From Bacteroidales bacterium (GTDB lineage: Bacteria; Bacteroidota; Bacteroidia; Bacteroidales; UBA932): 64,000 nucleotides of DNA. How positions within the stretch are numbered: position 1 is the stretch's first letter; each line of letters opens with the position of its first letter. Of the stretch, positions 17,466 to 26,450 are shown piece by piece. The stretch covers positions 1 to 64,000 of the forward strand of contig JAFSJK010000088.1 in the NCBI GenBank assembly GCA_017439305.1, given 5' to 3'. Under the pieces are notes generated by a model. It made no database searches and was not told where the DNA came from. It saw only the letters and a list, made by a program, of their open reading frames with translations. Both the position numbers and the translations under genes were made by a program.

Positions 17466-19019
17466 ATGAAAACAAGAATCTTTCTTTTGTCTCTGGCTTC
17501 GGCTTCGGTGATGTTGTCTTGTACGGACAAGCTTTCCGAACAGTTGATGTGGGACGAGGGTGTCATGGCAACCATCCCCGGTTATGAGGATGCGGATGGC
17601 ACACGGGTTTCCTTCGTCAATGGTTTGGGCAATTTCAGATGGAGCAACGGTGACTGCATCGGCGTCTGCCGGAGTTCGGCTTCCATTAACGGTACGGCGG
17701 CATTTACGTTATTAAAGGGCGGAGAGGCTGTCGGCAATTTCATTAATGATTCTTTCTCTCTGCACCCTGAAACGGATTATTATGCATTTTATCCATTCGC
17801 TGCCGGGACAACGGCGACATCATTTCCTGTCAAAATGGTCACTCAGGAGCAGAAGGCGAACAACGACCTGAGCCACATCGGGGAATTCAATTATATGTCA
17901 GCGAAGTTTACGACAAATAGCGAAGGGAAGGCGTCTTTTACTTTCTCGAATATCGGAACAGTCCTCCAGCTTCATTTTACATCCGAGGCGGAGGACACCT
18001 ATCGGAATCTCCTTATCACCTCCAGCGGAACACCGTTCGTCATCAGTGCGAACTACAACTTGTCGGAAGGCACCTATTCGGCTTCCAGCACGAATGCATC
18101 CTTCAGGGTCTCATTCGGAGAGGAGGGAATGCATGTGTATAATGGTGAAAATGTAGTTATTAGTGCAGTCATCTTGCCGTGCGACATGAGCCAGAGTACC
18201 TTGTCTTTCTCTATCCAAAATGATAAAGGCGTTGTCAAGGAAATGAGTTTCGCCGGTTATGCGTTTAGCCCCGGGAAAGTATATCATTTTTATGAGGTGG
18301 TCCACTCGGGCAATCCTCCCTATGGTGGATGTCCTGATGGCAATCACCCGCATGCAATTGACTTGGGTCTTCCGAGCGGAACGCTATGGGCATGCATGAA
18401 TCTGGGGGCGGAAAAGCCTCTTGAAGATGGAATCGCATTCGCATGGGGACAAACGAATTACGTGGAAAAAAACACATCCGATTGGAGTAACTATGAGTTT
18501 ATGGATGAGTCCTTAAACAATGAATGGGGAATCACGAAGTATCAAATTGCAGACAATAAGACTGATGGCATCTGGTATAATGGAGAAACCTTCGTTGGAG
18601 ATAACAAGACGACGCTCGAATGGGGGGATGATGCGGCTAGAAAGAATTGGGGAGGGGCCTGGAGGATGCCCACAAAGAAAGAATTCGAAGAATTGATAAA
18701 CTATACAAAACAGTCTGGTACAGACAGTTATAATGGTTCTGGCGCTCATGGCCGTATCTTGTATAAAAAGAAATCCAACAACAGCTACTCGCTATGGGAT
18801 ACCCATATTTTTCTCTTCCACGATGAAAGAAGGGATTTTGGCGGTTATGCAGGTACGAATTATTGGGTCAACTGGTATTGGACATCTTCTTTAGGATCCG
18901 AAACAAGAAAGGCCTACTATTATTATACTGCGAATGGCTATTATAATAATAGTGAAATGGGAGAAGGAACGCGCACTGGTAAGAATCAAATCCGCCCCGT
19001 TCAATCCAAGTCCAACTAA
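17466..19019 (+). CDS. Fimbrillin-like lipoprotein with FISUMP-like C-terminal domain
   Basis: A 517-residue lipoprotein with lipobox VMLSC (Cys19). Residues about 35-275 match the general plan of Bacteroidetes fimbrillin-like proteins (GTRVSFVNGLGNFRWSNGD, later HPETDYYAFYPF and a strand-rich core ending SPGKVYHFYEV). From residue about 298 (HAIDLGLPSGTLWACMNLGA) to the end it is a typical Fibrobacter-succinogenes major paralogous domain, including FAWGQTN, GGAWRMPTKKEFEEL and the final IRPVQ. These are extracellular domains in many gut Bacteroidales. It is the last of three lipoprotein genes and is followed by a strong bidirectional terminator. Confidence 0.85.
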   Translation: MKTRIFLLSLASASVMLSCTDKLSEQLMWDEGVMATIPGYEDADGTRVSFVNGLGNFRWSNGDCIGVCRSSASINGTAAFTLLKGGEAVGNFINDSFSLHPETDYYAFYPFAAGTTATSFPVKMVTQEQKANNDLSHIGEFNYMSAKFTTNSEGKASFTFSNIGTVLQLHFTSEAEDTYRNLLITSSGTPFVISANYNLSEGTYSASSTNASFRVSFGEEGMHVYNGENVVISAVILPCDMSQSTLSFSIQNDKGVVKEMSFAGYAFSPGKVYHFYEVVHSGNPPYGGCPDGNHPHAIDLGLPSGTLWACMNLGAEKPLEDGIAFAWGQTNYVEKNTSDWSNYEFMDESLNNEWGITKYQIADNKTDGIWYNGETFVGDNKTTLEWGDDAARKNWGGAWRMPTKKEFEELINYTKQSGTDSYNGSGAHGRILYKKKSNNSYSLWDTHIFLFHDERRDFGGYAGTNYWVNWYWTSSLGSETRKAYYYYTANGYYNNSEMGEGTRTGKNQIRPVQSKSN

Positions 19020-19024
19020 AGCAA

Positions 19025-19053
19025 ACAAGGTGTGACGCAAAGTCACACCTTGT
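19025..19053. terminator. Bidirectional terminator between lipoprotein cluster and pyr operon
   Basis: ACAAGGTGTGAC and GTCACACCTTGT form a perfect 12-bp stem with a 5-base loop between two convergent genes (stops at 19019 and 19077). The flanks are T-containing but lack a long U run. Confidence 0.8.
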
Positions 19054-19076
19054 TCATTAATTGCCAGCGTAGTTCC

Positions 19077-20156
19077 TTACTTCACCTTCGAATCACAGTA
19101 CCAGCACCTCAGGACGCCGTTTTCGGTGCGGCGGAAGCGGTGCGGGGCGTGTTCGTTGTTGCAGATGCATTTCTTGTTGGGGCAGCGGAGTTCCGGGTCT
19201 TCCACCGGCGTTTCGTCGGCGGGCATGCCGTGCTCGGGGTCGTCTTTCCATTCCAACAGCTTGACGATGAGGGCCTCGCGGACGAACTTGCCGTTTTCCA
19301 CCTGGCGGAAGTAGGCGGCGCGGGGATCGGCATCCACCTCGGTGAGGATCTCGTTGACGCGGGGGAGCGGGTGCAGGACGGCCATGTTCTTTTTGGCGAG
19401 GGACATGCGGGCCGCATCCAGTACGAAGCTGTCTTTCACGCGGTCGAATTCGTCCTCGTCCAGGAAGCGTTCCTTCTGCACGCGGGTCATGTAGAGCACG
19501 TCCAGTTCGCCCATCACTTCTTCCATCGTCGTCACTTCGCGGTAGGGGATGCCGGTCCGTTCGCAGACGTCCTGCTTGATGTAGTCCGGAAGCTTGAGCT
19601 CGTCCGGGGCGATGAGGATGACCTTGATGTCCTTGTACCGGGAGAGGGCCTTGATCAGGGAGTGGACGGTCCGGCCGAAGCGGAGGTCGCCGCAGAAGCC
19701 GATCGTGATTCCGTCGATGTGTCCCAGCTCACGCTGGATGGTCAGGAGGTCCGTCAAGGTCTGCGTGGGATGGCTGTGGGAGCCGTCACCGGCGTTGATG
19801 ATGGGCACGGTAGACACTTCGGTGGCGTACAACTGGGCCCCTTCGATATGGTGGCGCATCGCGATGACATCGGCGAAACAACCCAGTACGCGGACGGTGT
19901 CCTGCACGCTTTCGCCCTTGGAAACGGAACTGCTCCGTGCGTCGGAGAATCCCAGTACTTTGCCGCCCAGTTCCATCATGGCGGAAGTGAAACTCAGCCG
20001 CGTACGGGTGCTGGGCTCGTAGAAGAGGGTGGCGAGTTTCTTGTGGGACATGCTGCCCTGGTAGCGTTCCCGGTGGGCGATGATGTCCTGGGCAAGGGAA
20101 ATGATTTCGTCGATCTCCTGTTTGGTCAGATCGGTCGGGTCGATGAGATGCTTCAT
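19077..20156 (-). CDS. pyrB: Aspartate carbamoyltransferase with fused PyrI-like zinc ribbon
   Basis: A 359-residue protein. Residues 1-305 are a complete catalytic chain: carbamoyl-phosphate loop FYEPSTRTRLSF (46-57), SSSVSKGES (75-83), HPTQTLTDL (129-137), MTRVQKERF (223-231) and HPLPRVNEI (262-270). It joins carbamoyl phosphate and aspartate. After the normal end there are about 55 extra residues with Cys325-x4-Cys330 and Cys351-x2-Cys354 in the context CPNKKCI ... LRCWYCDSK, closely resembling the zinc domain of the regulatory chain PyrI. The PyrI nucleotide-binding domain is absent and no pyrI is present in the window. It is the last gene of the pyr operon, 13 bases after pyrE. Confidence 0.95.
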   Translation of the reverse strand: MKHLIDPTDLTKQEIDEIISLAQDIIAHRERYQGSMSHKKLATLFYEPSTRTRLSFTSAMMELGGKVLGFSDARSSSVSKGESVQDTVRVLGCFADVIAMRHHIEGAQLYATEVSTVPIINAGDGSHSHPTQTLTDLLTIQRELGHIDGITIGFCGDLRFGRTVHSLIKALSRYKDIKVILIAPDELKLPDYIKQDVCERTGIPYREVTTMEEVMGELDVLYMTRVQKERFLDEDEFDRVKDSFVLDAARMSLAKKNMAVLHPLPRVNEILTEVDADPRAAYFRQVENGKFVREALIVKLLEWKDDPEHGMPADETPVEDPELRCPNKKCICNNEHAPHRFRRTENGVLRCWYCDSKVK

Positions 20157-20169
20157 AGTTCAGTGTTAT

Positions 20170-20799
20170 TTATTGAATCCAACTTTCGTCCGAGGGGTTG
20201 TCGCGGAAAGCGAGGATGCGCTCCTTCCAGCCCGGTCCGATGCGGCCTTCTTCCTCGGCCACTTCCACCAGGGTGTCCAGGTTGCAGAGGGAATGGTTTT
20301 CCACGTTCGCGGCGGCGAGGCGTTCCAGGCCGCGCTTCATCCCGTAGGTGAAGATGCTCACGATTCCAAGCACTTCGGCACCGGCTTCCCGCAGTGCGTC
20401 CACGACGTCGATGGCGCTGCCTCCCGTGGAGATAAGATCCTCTATGACAACCACTTTCGTTCCGGGGTCCATCTTGCCCTCAATCCGGTTCGTCCGTCCA
20501 TGGGTCTTGGCCTCGCCGCGGACATACCCCATCGGCAGGTCCAGGATGGTGGCAGTGATGGCGGCGTGGGCGATGCCCGCCGTGGAGGTGCCCATCAGCA
20601 TCTCGCAGTCAGGATAATACCGTTTGACGAGGAGTGAGAGGCCGTTCTCCACCTGCTCCCGCACGCGAGGGGCGGAAAGCGTGAGACGGTTGTCGCAATA
20701 GATGGGGCTTTTGATGCCGCTGGCCCACGTGAACGGCTGTTCGGGCCGGAGAAATACGGCGCCGATGGAGAGGAGGGAGGATGCGATCTGTCTTTCCAT
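20170..20799 (-). CDS. pyrE: Orotate phosphoribosyltransferase
   Basis: A 209-residue enzyme that adds PRPP to orotate to give OMP. The PRPP motif is [14 protein letters not shown], and the N-terminus [21 protein letters not shown] resembles the Firmicutes type. The ATG at 20799 is chosen because it gives this conserved start and overlaps the pyrF stop by one base (TAATG); a start 21 bases upstream would lie inside pyrF. Confidence 0.95.
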   Translation of the reverse strand: MERQIASSLLSIGAVFLRPEQPFTWASGIKSPIYCDNRLTLSAPRVREQVENGLSLLVKRYYPDCEMLMGTSTAGIAHAAITATILDLPMGYVRGEAKTHGRTNRIEGKMDPGTKVVVIEDLISTGGSAIDVVDALREAGAEVLGIVSIFTYGMKRGLERLAAANVENHSLCNLDTLVEVAEEEGRIGPGWKERILAFRDNPSDESWIQ

Positions 20800-21497
20800 T
20801 ATACAAATTCTTTCAGGCAACGTTCGTAGGCGGCCACAGGGTCGGAAACCGCTGTGATGGGACGGCCCACGACGATGAAGTCGGAGCCGATCTCCCGGGC
20901 GCGGGCCGGGGTGGTGATGCGCACCTGGTCGTCCGTCGCCGCATCGGCGAAGCGGATGCCGGGCGTGATGGTCAGGAATCCGTCACCGCAGGCTTTCTTG
21001 ACCATGCCGGCCTCCAGGGGCGAGCACACGACGCCGTCCAGACCCGCTTTGCAGGCGTTGGAGGCGTATTTCACGATGGTTTCATTGATGCCGGCGCCGA
21101 TGAGGAGTTCTTTCTGCATGGTCTCCTCGGACGTCGAAGTAAGCTGCGTGACGGCAATCAGCAGCGGCCTGGACCCGTCTTCCCGCGTAAGTCCTTCCAG
21201 GGCGGCTTCCATCATGCCGATGGTGCCGGCCGCGTGGACATTCACCATATCCACGTCCAGGGCCGACAGCACCCGCATCGCCTTCTTCACCGTATTGGGG
21301 ATGTCGTGCAGTTTGAGGTCCAGGAATATCTTGTGTCCGCGGGCATTGATCTCCCGGACGATGGAAGGCCCTTCGGCGTAGAAGAGCTCCATGCCGATCT
21401 TCACGAAAGGTTTGCGGCCGGCCGGGAAACGGTCCAGGAATTCCAGCGTGGCTTCGCGGCTGGAAAAGTCGCAGGCGATGATGACGTCTCTGTTCAT
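20799..21497 (-). CDS. pyrF: Orotidine 5'-phosphate decarboxylase
   Basis: A 232-residue enzyme converting OMP to UMP. Seen are the N-terminal [12 protein letters not shown] strand, the catalytic [12 protein letters not shown] loop (Asp-x-Lys-x-x-Asp), and GIRF and GRPI phosphate-binding motifs near the C-terminus. The start at 21497 overlaps the pyrD stop by 4 bases (ATGA). Part of the translationally coupled pyr operon. Confidence 0.95.
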   Translation of the reverse strand: MNRDVIIACDFSSREATLEFLDRFPAGRKPFVKIGMELFYAEGPSIVREINARGHKIFLDLKLHDIPNTVKKAMRVLSALDVDMVNVHAAGTIGMMEAALEGLTREDGSRPLLIAVTQLTSTSEETMQKELLIGAGINETIVKYASNACKAGLDGVVCSPLEAGMVKKACGDGFLTITPGIRFADAATDDQVRITTPARAREIGSDFIVVGRPITAVSDPVAAYERCLKEFV

Positions 21498-22405
21498 ACG
21501 GTTCCGATAATCTCTTGTAATGAATTGATTTTCAGTTCGTCCATTAATGCCGGAAGCGCGGAGGCGATTTCCGGGCAGGCAAAGGGATTGCGCAGGTTCT
21601 CCGCGCCCACCTGCACGGCCGAGGCGCCGGCCATCATCATCTCGATGACATCCCGGGCGGAAGCGACCCCGCCGCAACCCATGACGGGAATCCGGCAGGC
21701 GTGAGCCACCTGATAGACCATCCTCAGTGCGACGGGAAAGATCGCCTGTCCGGAGAATCCGCCCATCTTGTTGGCGATTACGGGCTTCCGACGGATGATG
21801 TCGATGCGCATCCCGAGGAAGGTGTTCACGAGCGTGAGCCCGTCGGCCCCGGCATCCTCGCAGGCGCGGGCGATGGAGACGATGTCTGTCACATTCGGGC
21901 TCAGTTTGATGAAGACCGGTTTGCGGCAGACCGCTTTCACGGCCGCCGTGACTTCTGCGGCGGAGGTGGCCGAAGTCCCGAAGGCCATGCCGCCATTGTG
22001 GACATTCGGGCAGGAGATGTTTACCTCGATGAGGTCGATCCCTTCGCACGCGTCTGCCTTCGCGCAGCATTCCCGGTATTCGTCCAGCGAAAAACCGCTG
22101 ATATTGGCAATCACGCAGCCGCCATAGACCTTCCGGAGAGCCGGAACTTTCTCATTCACAAGTACATCGATTCCCGGATTCTGCAGGCCTACGGAATTGA
22201 TCATCCCGCCTTCGCATTCGGCGATGCGCGGGGTAGGGTTGCCATACCGGGCCTCCCGGGTTGTTCCCTTGAGGGAGATGCCTCCGAGAACGTTCAAATC
22301 CATGCTGTCGGCCAACTCCAACCCGAATCCAAAGGTTCCACTGGCCGGAATCACCGGATTCTTCAGGCGCAGACCGCACAGATGGACGGACAGATCCTTT
22401 ACCAT
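21494..22405 (-). CDS. pyrD: Dihydroorotate dehydrogenase B, catalytic subunit
   Basis: A 303-residue class 1B FMN enzyme oxidising dihydroorotate, working with PyrK. Motifs: [13 protein letters not shown] near the start, [20 protein letters not shown] with the catalytic Cys in the loop region, KLSPNVTDI, and the FMN phosphate site [22 protein letters not shown]. The start at 22405 overlaps the pyrK end by 7 bases and has a GGAGG about 9 bases upstream, inside pyrK. A longer frame from 22480 would lie mostly inside pyrK and is rejected. Confidence 0.95.
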   Translation of the reverse strand: MVKDLSVHLCGLRLKNPVIPASGTFGFGLELADSMDLNVLGGISLKGTTREARYGNPTPRIAECEGGMINSVGLQNPGIDVLVNEKVPALRKVYGGCVIANISGFSLDEYRECCAKADACEGIDLIEVNISCPNVHNGGMAFGTSATSAAEVTAAVKAVCRKPVFIKLSPNVTDIVSIARACEDAGADGLTLVNTFLGMRIDIIRRKPVIANKMGGFSGQAIFPVALRMVYQVAHACRIPVMGCGGVASARDVIEMMMAGASAVQVGAENLRNPFACPEIASALPALMDELKINSLQEIIGTV

Positions 22406-23127
22406 GTCAGTTCCTCCTTCTTGAATACCGGACCGTCCTTGCAGACACGTCGGGGACCGCTTTTCGTCTGGATGCTGCAACCGTAGCAGAAGCCCGCGCC
22501 GCAGCCCATCCGCTCCTCCAGGCTGGCTTCGCCGGGCCCTTCCAGGGTCGTGCAGACCACTTTCATCATGACCATCGGCCCGCAGGTGTAGAAGAAATCA
22601 TAGTCTGGCTTCAGGGCAGCAATCGCGTCAGTGACAAACCCTTTCACGCCCACGGACCCGTCGACGGTGGACACGGCCACCTGGTCGCACACCGTTTCAA
22701 ATTCCTGGGTCAGAATGATTTCATCGGCCTTGTTGAATCCCAGCACGGCCGTCACCTTCTTCCCCCGCGCCTTCAGTTCTTTGGCCAACAAGTACAGCGG
22801 CGGCACCCCGAGTCCGCCTCCGACCAGCAGCGCTTCCTCCCGGCACGCATCGGCATCAAACCCTCTTCCCAGTCCGGTCAGCACCTCCAGCTCCGTTCCC
22901 ACAGCCATCTCCGACAGGACCTTCGTCCCTTCTCCCACAACCTTGTAGATGACCGTCAGCCTTCCATCCTCCTGGTCGCAGATGGACAGCGGCCTTCTCA
23001 GATAGAACCCGGGAATCGCAATGTCGATGAACTCCCCGTCCACGGCACCTTCCCCTTCCAGTACCATCTTGAAGGTCTTTACCGCGATCAAACGGTTTTC
23101 TGTGATATGAAATATCCTTTTATCCAT
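22399..23127 (-). CDS. pyrK: Dihydroorotate dehydrogenase B, electron-transfer subunit
   Basis: A 242-residue FAD/[2Fe-2S] reductase subunit that passes electrons from PyrD to NAD. The FAD region includes FYLRRPLSI; the NAD region has LLVGGGLGVPPLYLLAKEL; the cluster ligands are in ERMGCGAGFCYGCSIQ and RRVCKDGPVF. Its start lies 10 bases past the long hairpin that separates it from carB. Presence of pyrK with pyrD makes this the NAD-linked type. Confidence 0.95.
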   Translation of the reverse strand: MDKRIFHITENRLIAVKTFKMVLEGEGAVDGEFIDIAIPGFYLRRPLSICDQEDGRLTVIYKVVGEGTKVLSEMAVGTELEVLTGLGRGFDADACREEALLVGGGLGVPPLYLLAKELKARGKKVTAVLGFNKADEIILTQEFETVCDQVAVSTVDGSVGVKGFVTDAIAALKPDYDFFYTCGPMVMMKVVCTTLEGPGEASLEERMGCGAGFCYGCSIQTKSGPRRVCKDGPVFKKEELTW

Positions 23128-23136
23128 ATGAATCCT

Positions 23137-23259
23137 AGAACCTCAGTCGTTGTCTCCAAAACCTATGGCCGCCCGTGGCCTTATGAACGGGAGGGGCCCG
23201 CCGCTTGCGGTGGGAGGGATGAGCGAAGCGAAGGTTTTGGAGATAATGACTGAGGTTCT
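23137..23259. repeat. Long imperfect hairpin element between carB and pyrK
   Basis: A 28-base arm at 23137-23164 pairs with 23232-23259 with only two non-Watson-Crick positions; these would be G-U pairs in + strand RNA but A-C mismatches in the transcribed (minus) strand. The inside holds further short GC-rich stems. It fills almost exactly the gap between the carB stop and the pyrK start. It could be a REP/MITE-like insertion or an intercistronic RNA element. Confidence 0.75.
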
Positions 23260-23261
23260 CA

Positions 23262-26200
23262 TCATTTGTACTCTTCGTCTATGGTGGAAATTCCCAGCGT
23301 GATCTCCTCCAGCACGTCCAGCAGGACCCGTACGGTCTCGAGGGCCGTGAAGATGGTGACATTGTTCTCGACGGCGCAGCGGCGGATGCCATAGCCGCCC
23401 AGGTGGCTGGATTTCTGGTTGAGGTCGATGGTGTTGATCACGTACTTGACGTGTCCCTTGCGGATGGCCTGGTAGATCTCGTCGCTGCCCTCGCGGAGCT
23501 TCTTGAGGGTCTTGGTGCGGATGCCGTGCTCCTTGAGGAAGGCGGCCGTGCCCTTGGTGGCCTCGATGTTGAAGCCCAGGTTGTAGAAGCGGCGGATCAG
23601 CGGCAGGGCCTCTTCCTTGTCCTTGTCGGCGATGGTGGCGAAGATGGTCCCGTAGGACTTGATGTCCATTCCACTGACCTGCAGGGACTTGTAGAGCGCG
23701 CGGTTCAGGGATTTGTCGTAACCGATGGCCTCGCCCGTGGACTTCATCTCCGGGGAGAGATAGGTGTCGATGCCCTTGATCTTGCCAAAGGAGAAGGCCG
23801 GGGTCTTCACGAAGTGACGCTTCCGCTCCGGGAAGTATACTTCCGTGATGCCCTGTTCCTTCAGGGAGTGACCCAGCATCACGCGGGTGGCGATCTTCGC
23901 CATCGGGACGCCGGTGCTCTTGGAGATGAAGGGAACCGTGCGGGAACTGCGGGGATTGACCTCGATCACATAGACATCCTCGTTCCCGTCCACGATGAAC
24001 TGGATGTTGAACAGGCCCACGATGCCGATGGCCTTGCCCAGCTTCACGGTGTCGTCGATGATTTCCTGCTTGACTTTCGGACTCAGGCTGAAGGACGGAT
24101 AGACGCTGATGCTGTCGCCGGAGTGGATACCGGTGCGCTCCACGTGCTCCATGATGGCCGGGATGAACACGTCCGTACCGTCGCAGATGGCGTCGACCTC
24201 CGTCTCCTTGCCCATGATGTACTTGTCCACCAGGACCGGGGAGTTCTCATTGATTTCCACAGCGTTGTGGAGATAGTGCCGGAGGGTGGCCTCGTTGCCC
24301 ACGATCATCATCGCCCGGCCGCCCAGCACGAAGCTCGGGCGGACCAGCACGGGATAGCCGATGTCCTCGGCCGCCTTCACACCGTCTTCCACATTCGTGA
24401 CGGCATGGGCCTTGGGCTGCCGGATGCCGGTTTTCCGCATGATGGCTTCGAAGAGCTTGCGGTCCTCGGCATTGTCGATGGCCTGCAGGCCGGTTCCGAT
24501 GAGCGGAACGTCGAATTCCTCCAGCGGACCGGCCAGGTTGATGGCCGTTTGGCCGCCCAGGGTGACGATGATCCCGTCCGGCTTCTCCAGATGGATGACG
24601 TTCATCACGTCCTCCACCGTCAGCGGTTCGAAATACAGCTTGTCGGAGACGGTATAGTCGGTGGAGACGGTCTCGGGGTTGTTGTTGATGATGATGGCCT
24701 CGTATCCGGCTTCGCGGATGGCCCAGATGGCATGGACGGTGGAGTAGTCGAATTCCACGCCCTGGCCGATGCGGATGGGGCCGGAACCCAGCACGAGGAT
24801 CTTCTTCCGGTCGCTGCGGACGGATTCGTTCTCCTGCTCGTAGGTGGAGTAGAAGTAGGGGACATAGGTGTCGTGCTCGGCAGCGCAGGAGTCGATCATC
24901 TTGTACACCGGAACAATGCCGTTGGCAAAGCGGAGGCGGATGATATCGGCCTCGCTCCGGCCCCAGAGCTGGCCGATGAACTTGTCACCGAAGCCCATCC
25001 GTTTGGCTTCCCGCAGGATGTCGAGGTCGCCCGGGGCGGCCTTCAGCCGGCGTTCCATCCGGATGATGTTGTACACCTTCTCCAGGAACAGCATGTCGAT
25101 CTTGGTGCGGTCGTAGATGCGGGAAAGGTCGATCCTGAGGCGCAGGAGCTGTGCGATGGCGTGGATGCGGTCGTCGGTCGGCTTTTCGATGTACTGCAGC
25201 AGCGCCTCCTCCGTCCAGTCGTCGAACTTCTTCTTGTGGATGTGACAGCAGCCGGATTCCAGCGAGCGCATCGCCTTCAGGATGCTCTCTTCCAGGGTAC
25301 GGCCGATGGACATGACTTCGCCCGTGGCCTTCATCTGGGTGCCCAGTTCGTTGGACGCCTCGCTGAACTTGTCGAAGGGGAAGCGGGCCACCTTGGCGAC
25401 GACGTAGTCGATGGCGGGCTCGCAGCAGGCGGGAGCACCCGCGATGGTGATTTCATCAAGGGTGAGTCCCACGGCGATCTTGGCCGTCACGCGGGCGATC
25501 GGGAAGCCGCTGGCCTTGGAGGCCAGGGCCGAGGAACGCGACACGCGGGGATTGACCTCGATGATATAGTACTTGAAGGACAGCGGGTCCAGGGCGAACT
25601 GGACGTTGCAGCCGCCTTCGATTTCCAGGGCGCGGATCAGGCGGAGGGCGCTGTCCCGGAGCATCTGGTATTCCTTGTCGGTGAGGGTGAGGGCGGGGGC
25701 CACGACCATGGAATCGCCCGTGTGGATGCCCACCGGGTCGATGTTCTCCATCGAGCAGATGGCGATGGCGGTGTCGTTATGGTCGCGCATCACCTCGAAC
25801 TCGATTTCCTTGTATCCCTTGATGCTCTTCTCCACCAGCACCTCGCCGACGGGGGAGAGGGCGAGGGCGTTCCTCATCAGGTCGCGGAGTTCCTCCTCGT
25901 TGTCGGCGAAGCCGCCGCCTGTGCCACCCAGGGTGAAGGCGGGACGCAGGATGACCGGATAGCCGATGCGGCTCGCGGCCGCGATGCCTTCCTCGACGCT
26001 GTAGGTGATTTCGGAGGGGATGACCGGTTCGCCGATCGACAGGCACAGTTCCTTGAACAGTTCGCGGTCCTCGGCTTTTTCGATGCCGTGGAACGAAGTC
26101 CCCAGAATCTCCACGCCGCATTCTTCCAGGACACCCTTCTTGGCGAGCTGGACGGCGAGGTTGAGGCCGGTCTGGCCGCCCAGACCCGGAACGAGGGCGT

Positions 26201-26450
26201 CGGGACGCTCGTAGCGGATGATCTTGGCGACATATTCGAGGGTGAGGGGCTCCATGTACACCTTGTCGGCCATCTGGGTGTCCGTCATGATGGTGGCGGG
26301 GTTGGAGTTGACGAGGATCACCTCGTAGCCCTCTTCCTTGAGGGCAAGGCACGCCTGGGTGCCGGCGTAGTCGAATTCAGCGGCCTGTCCGATCACGATC
26401 GGGCCGGAGCCGATGACCATCACTTTCCGGATATCGTTTCTTCTAGGCAT
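23262..26450 (-). CDS. carB: Carbamoyl-phosphate synthase large chain
   Basis: A 1062-residue synthetase of normal length and order: two homologous ATP-grasp halves (each opening with GSGPIVIGQAAEFDY or GSGPIRIGQGVEFDY), an oligomerisation region between them, and the C-terminal MGS-like allosteric domain (from about residue 930). It makes carbamoyl phosphate from bicarbonate, two ATP and ammonia. In canonical enzymes the ammonia arrives through a tunnel from CarA. Because the neighbouring CarA appears to lack glutaminase chemistry, this subunit may take free ammonia. It overlaps carA by 8 bases. Confidence 0.97.
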   Translation of the reverse strand: MPRRNDIRKVMVIGSGPIVIGQAAEFDYAGTQACLALKEEGYEVILVNSNPATIMTDTQMADKVYMEPLTLEYVAKIIRYERPDALVPGLGGQTGLNLAVQLAKKGVLEECGVEILGTSFHGIEKAEDRELFKELCLSIGEPVIPSEITYSVEEGIAAASRIGYPVILRPAFTLGGTGGGFADNEEELRDLMRNALALSPVGEVLVEKSIKGYKEIEFEVMRDHNDTAIAICSMENIDPVGIHTGDSMVVAPALTLTDKEYQMLRDSALRLIRALEIEGGCNVQFALDPLSFKYYIIEVNPRVSRSSALASKASGFPIARVTAKIAVGLTLDEITIAGAPACCEPAIDYVVAKVARFPFDKFSEASNELGTQMKATGEVMSIGRTLEESILKAMRSLESGCCHIHKKKFDDWTEEALLQYIEKPTDDRIHAIAQLLRLRIDLSRIYDRTKIDMLFLEKVYNIIRMERRLKAAPGDLDILREAKRMGFGDKFIGQLWGRSEADIIRLRFANGIVPVYKMIDSCAAEHDTYVPYFYSTYEQENESVRSDRKKILVLGSGPIRIGQGVEFDYSTVHAIWAIREAGYEAIIINNNPETVSTDYTVSDKLYFEPLTVEDVMNVIHLEKPDGIIVTLGGQTAINLAGPLEEFDVPLIGTGLQAIDNAEDRKLFEAIMRKTGIRQPKAHAVTNVEDGVKAAEDIGYPVLVRPSFVLGGRAMMIVGNEATLRHYLHNAVEINENSPVLVDKYIMGKETEVDAICDGTDVFIPAIMEHVERTGIHSGDSISVYPSFSLSPKVKQEIIDDTVKLGKAIGIVGLFNIQFIVDGNEDVYVIEVNPRSSRTVPFISKSTGVPMAKIATRVMLGHSLKEQGITEVYFPERKRHFVKTPAFSFGKIKGIDTYLSPEMKSTGEAIGYDKSLNRALYKSLQVSGMDIKSYGTIFATIADKDKEEALPLIRRFYNLGFNIEATKGTAAFLKEHGIRTKTLKKLREGSDEIYQAIRKGHVKYVINTIDLNQKSSHLGGYGIRRCAVENNVTIFTALETVRVLLDVLEEITLGISTIDEEYK

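Noticed and set aside
19032..20351. A 439-codon + strand frame opposite pyrB and pyrE
   Set aside because: pyrB and pyrE are unmistakable on the other strand; the frame is a shadow.
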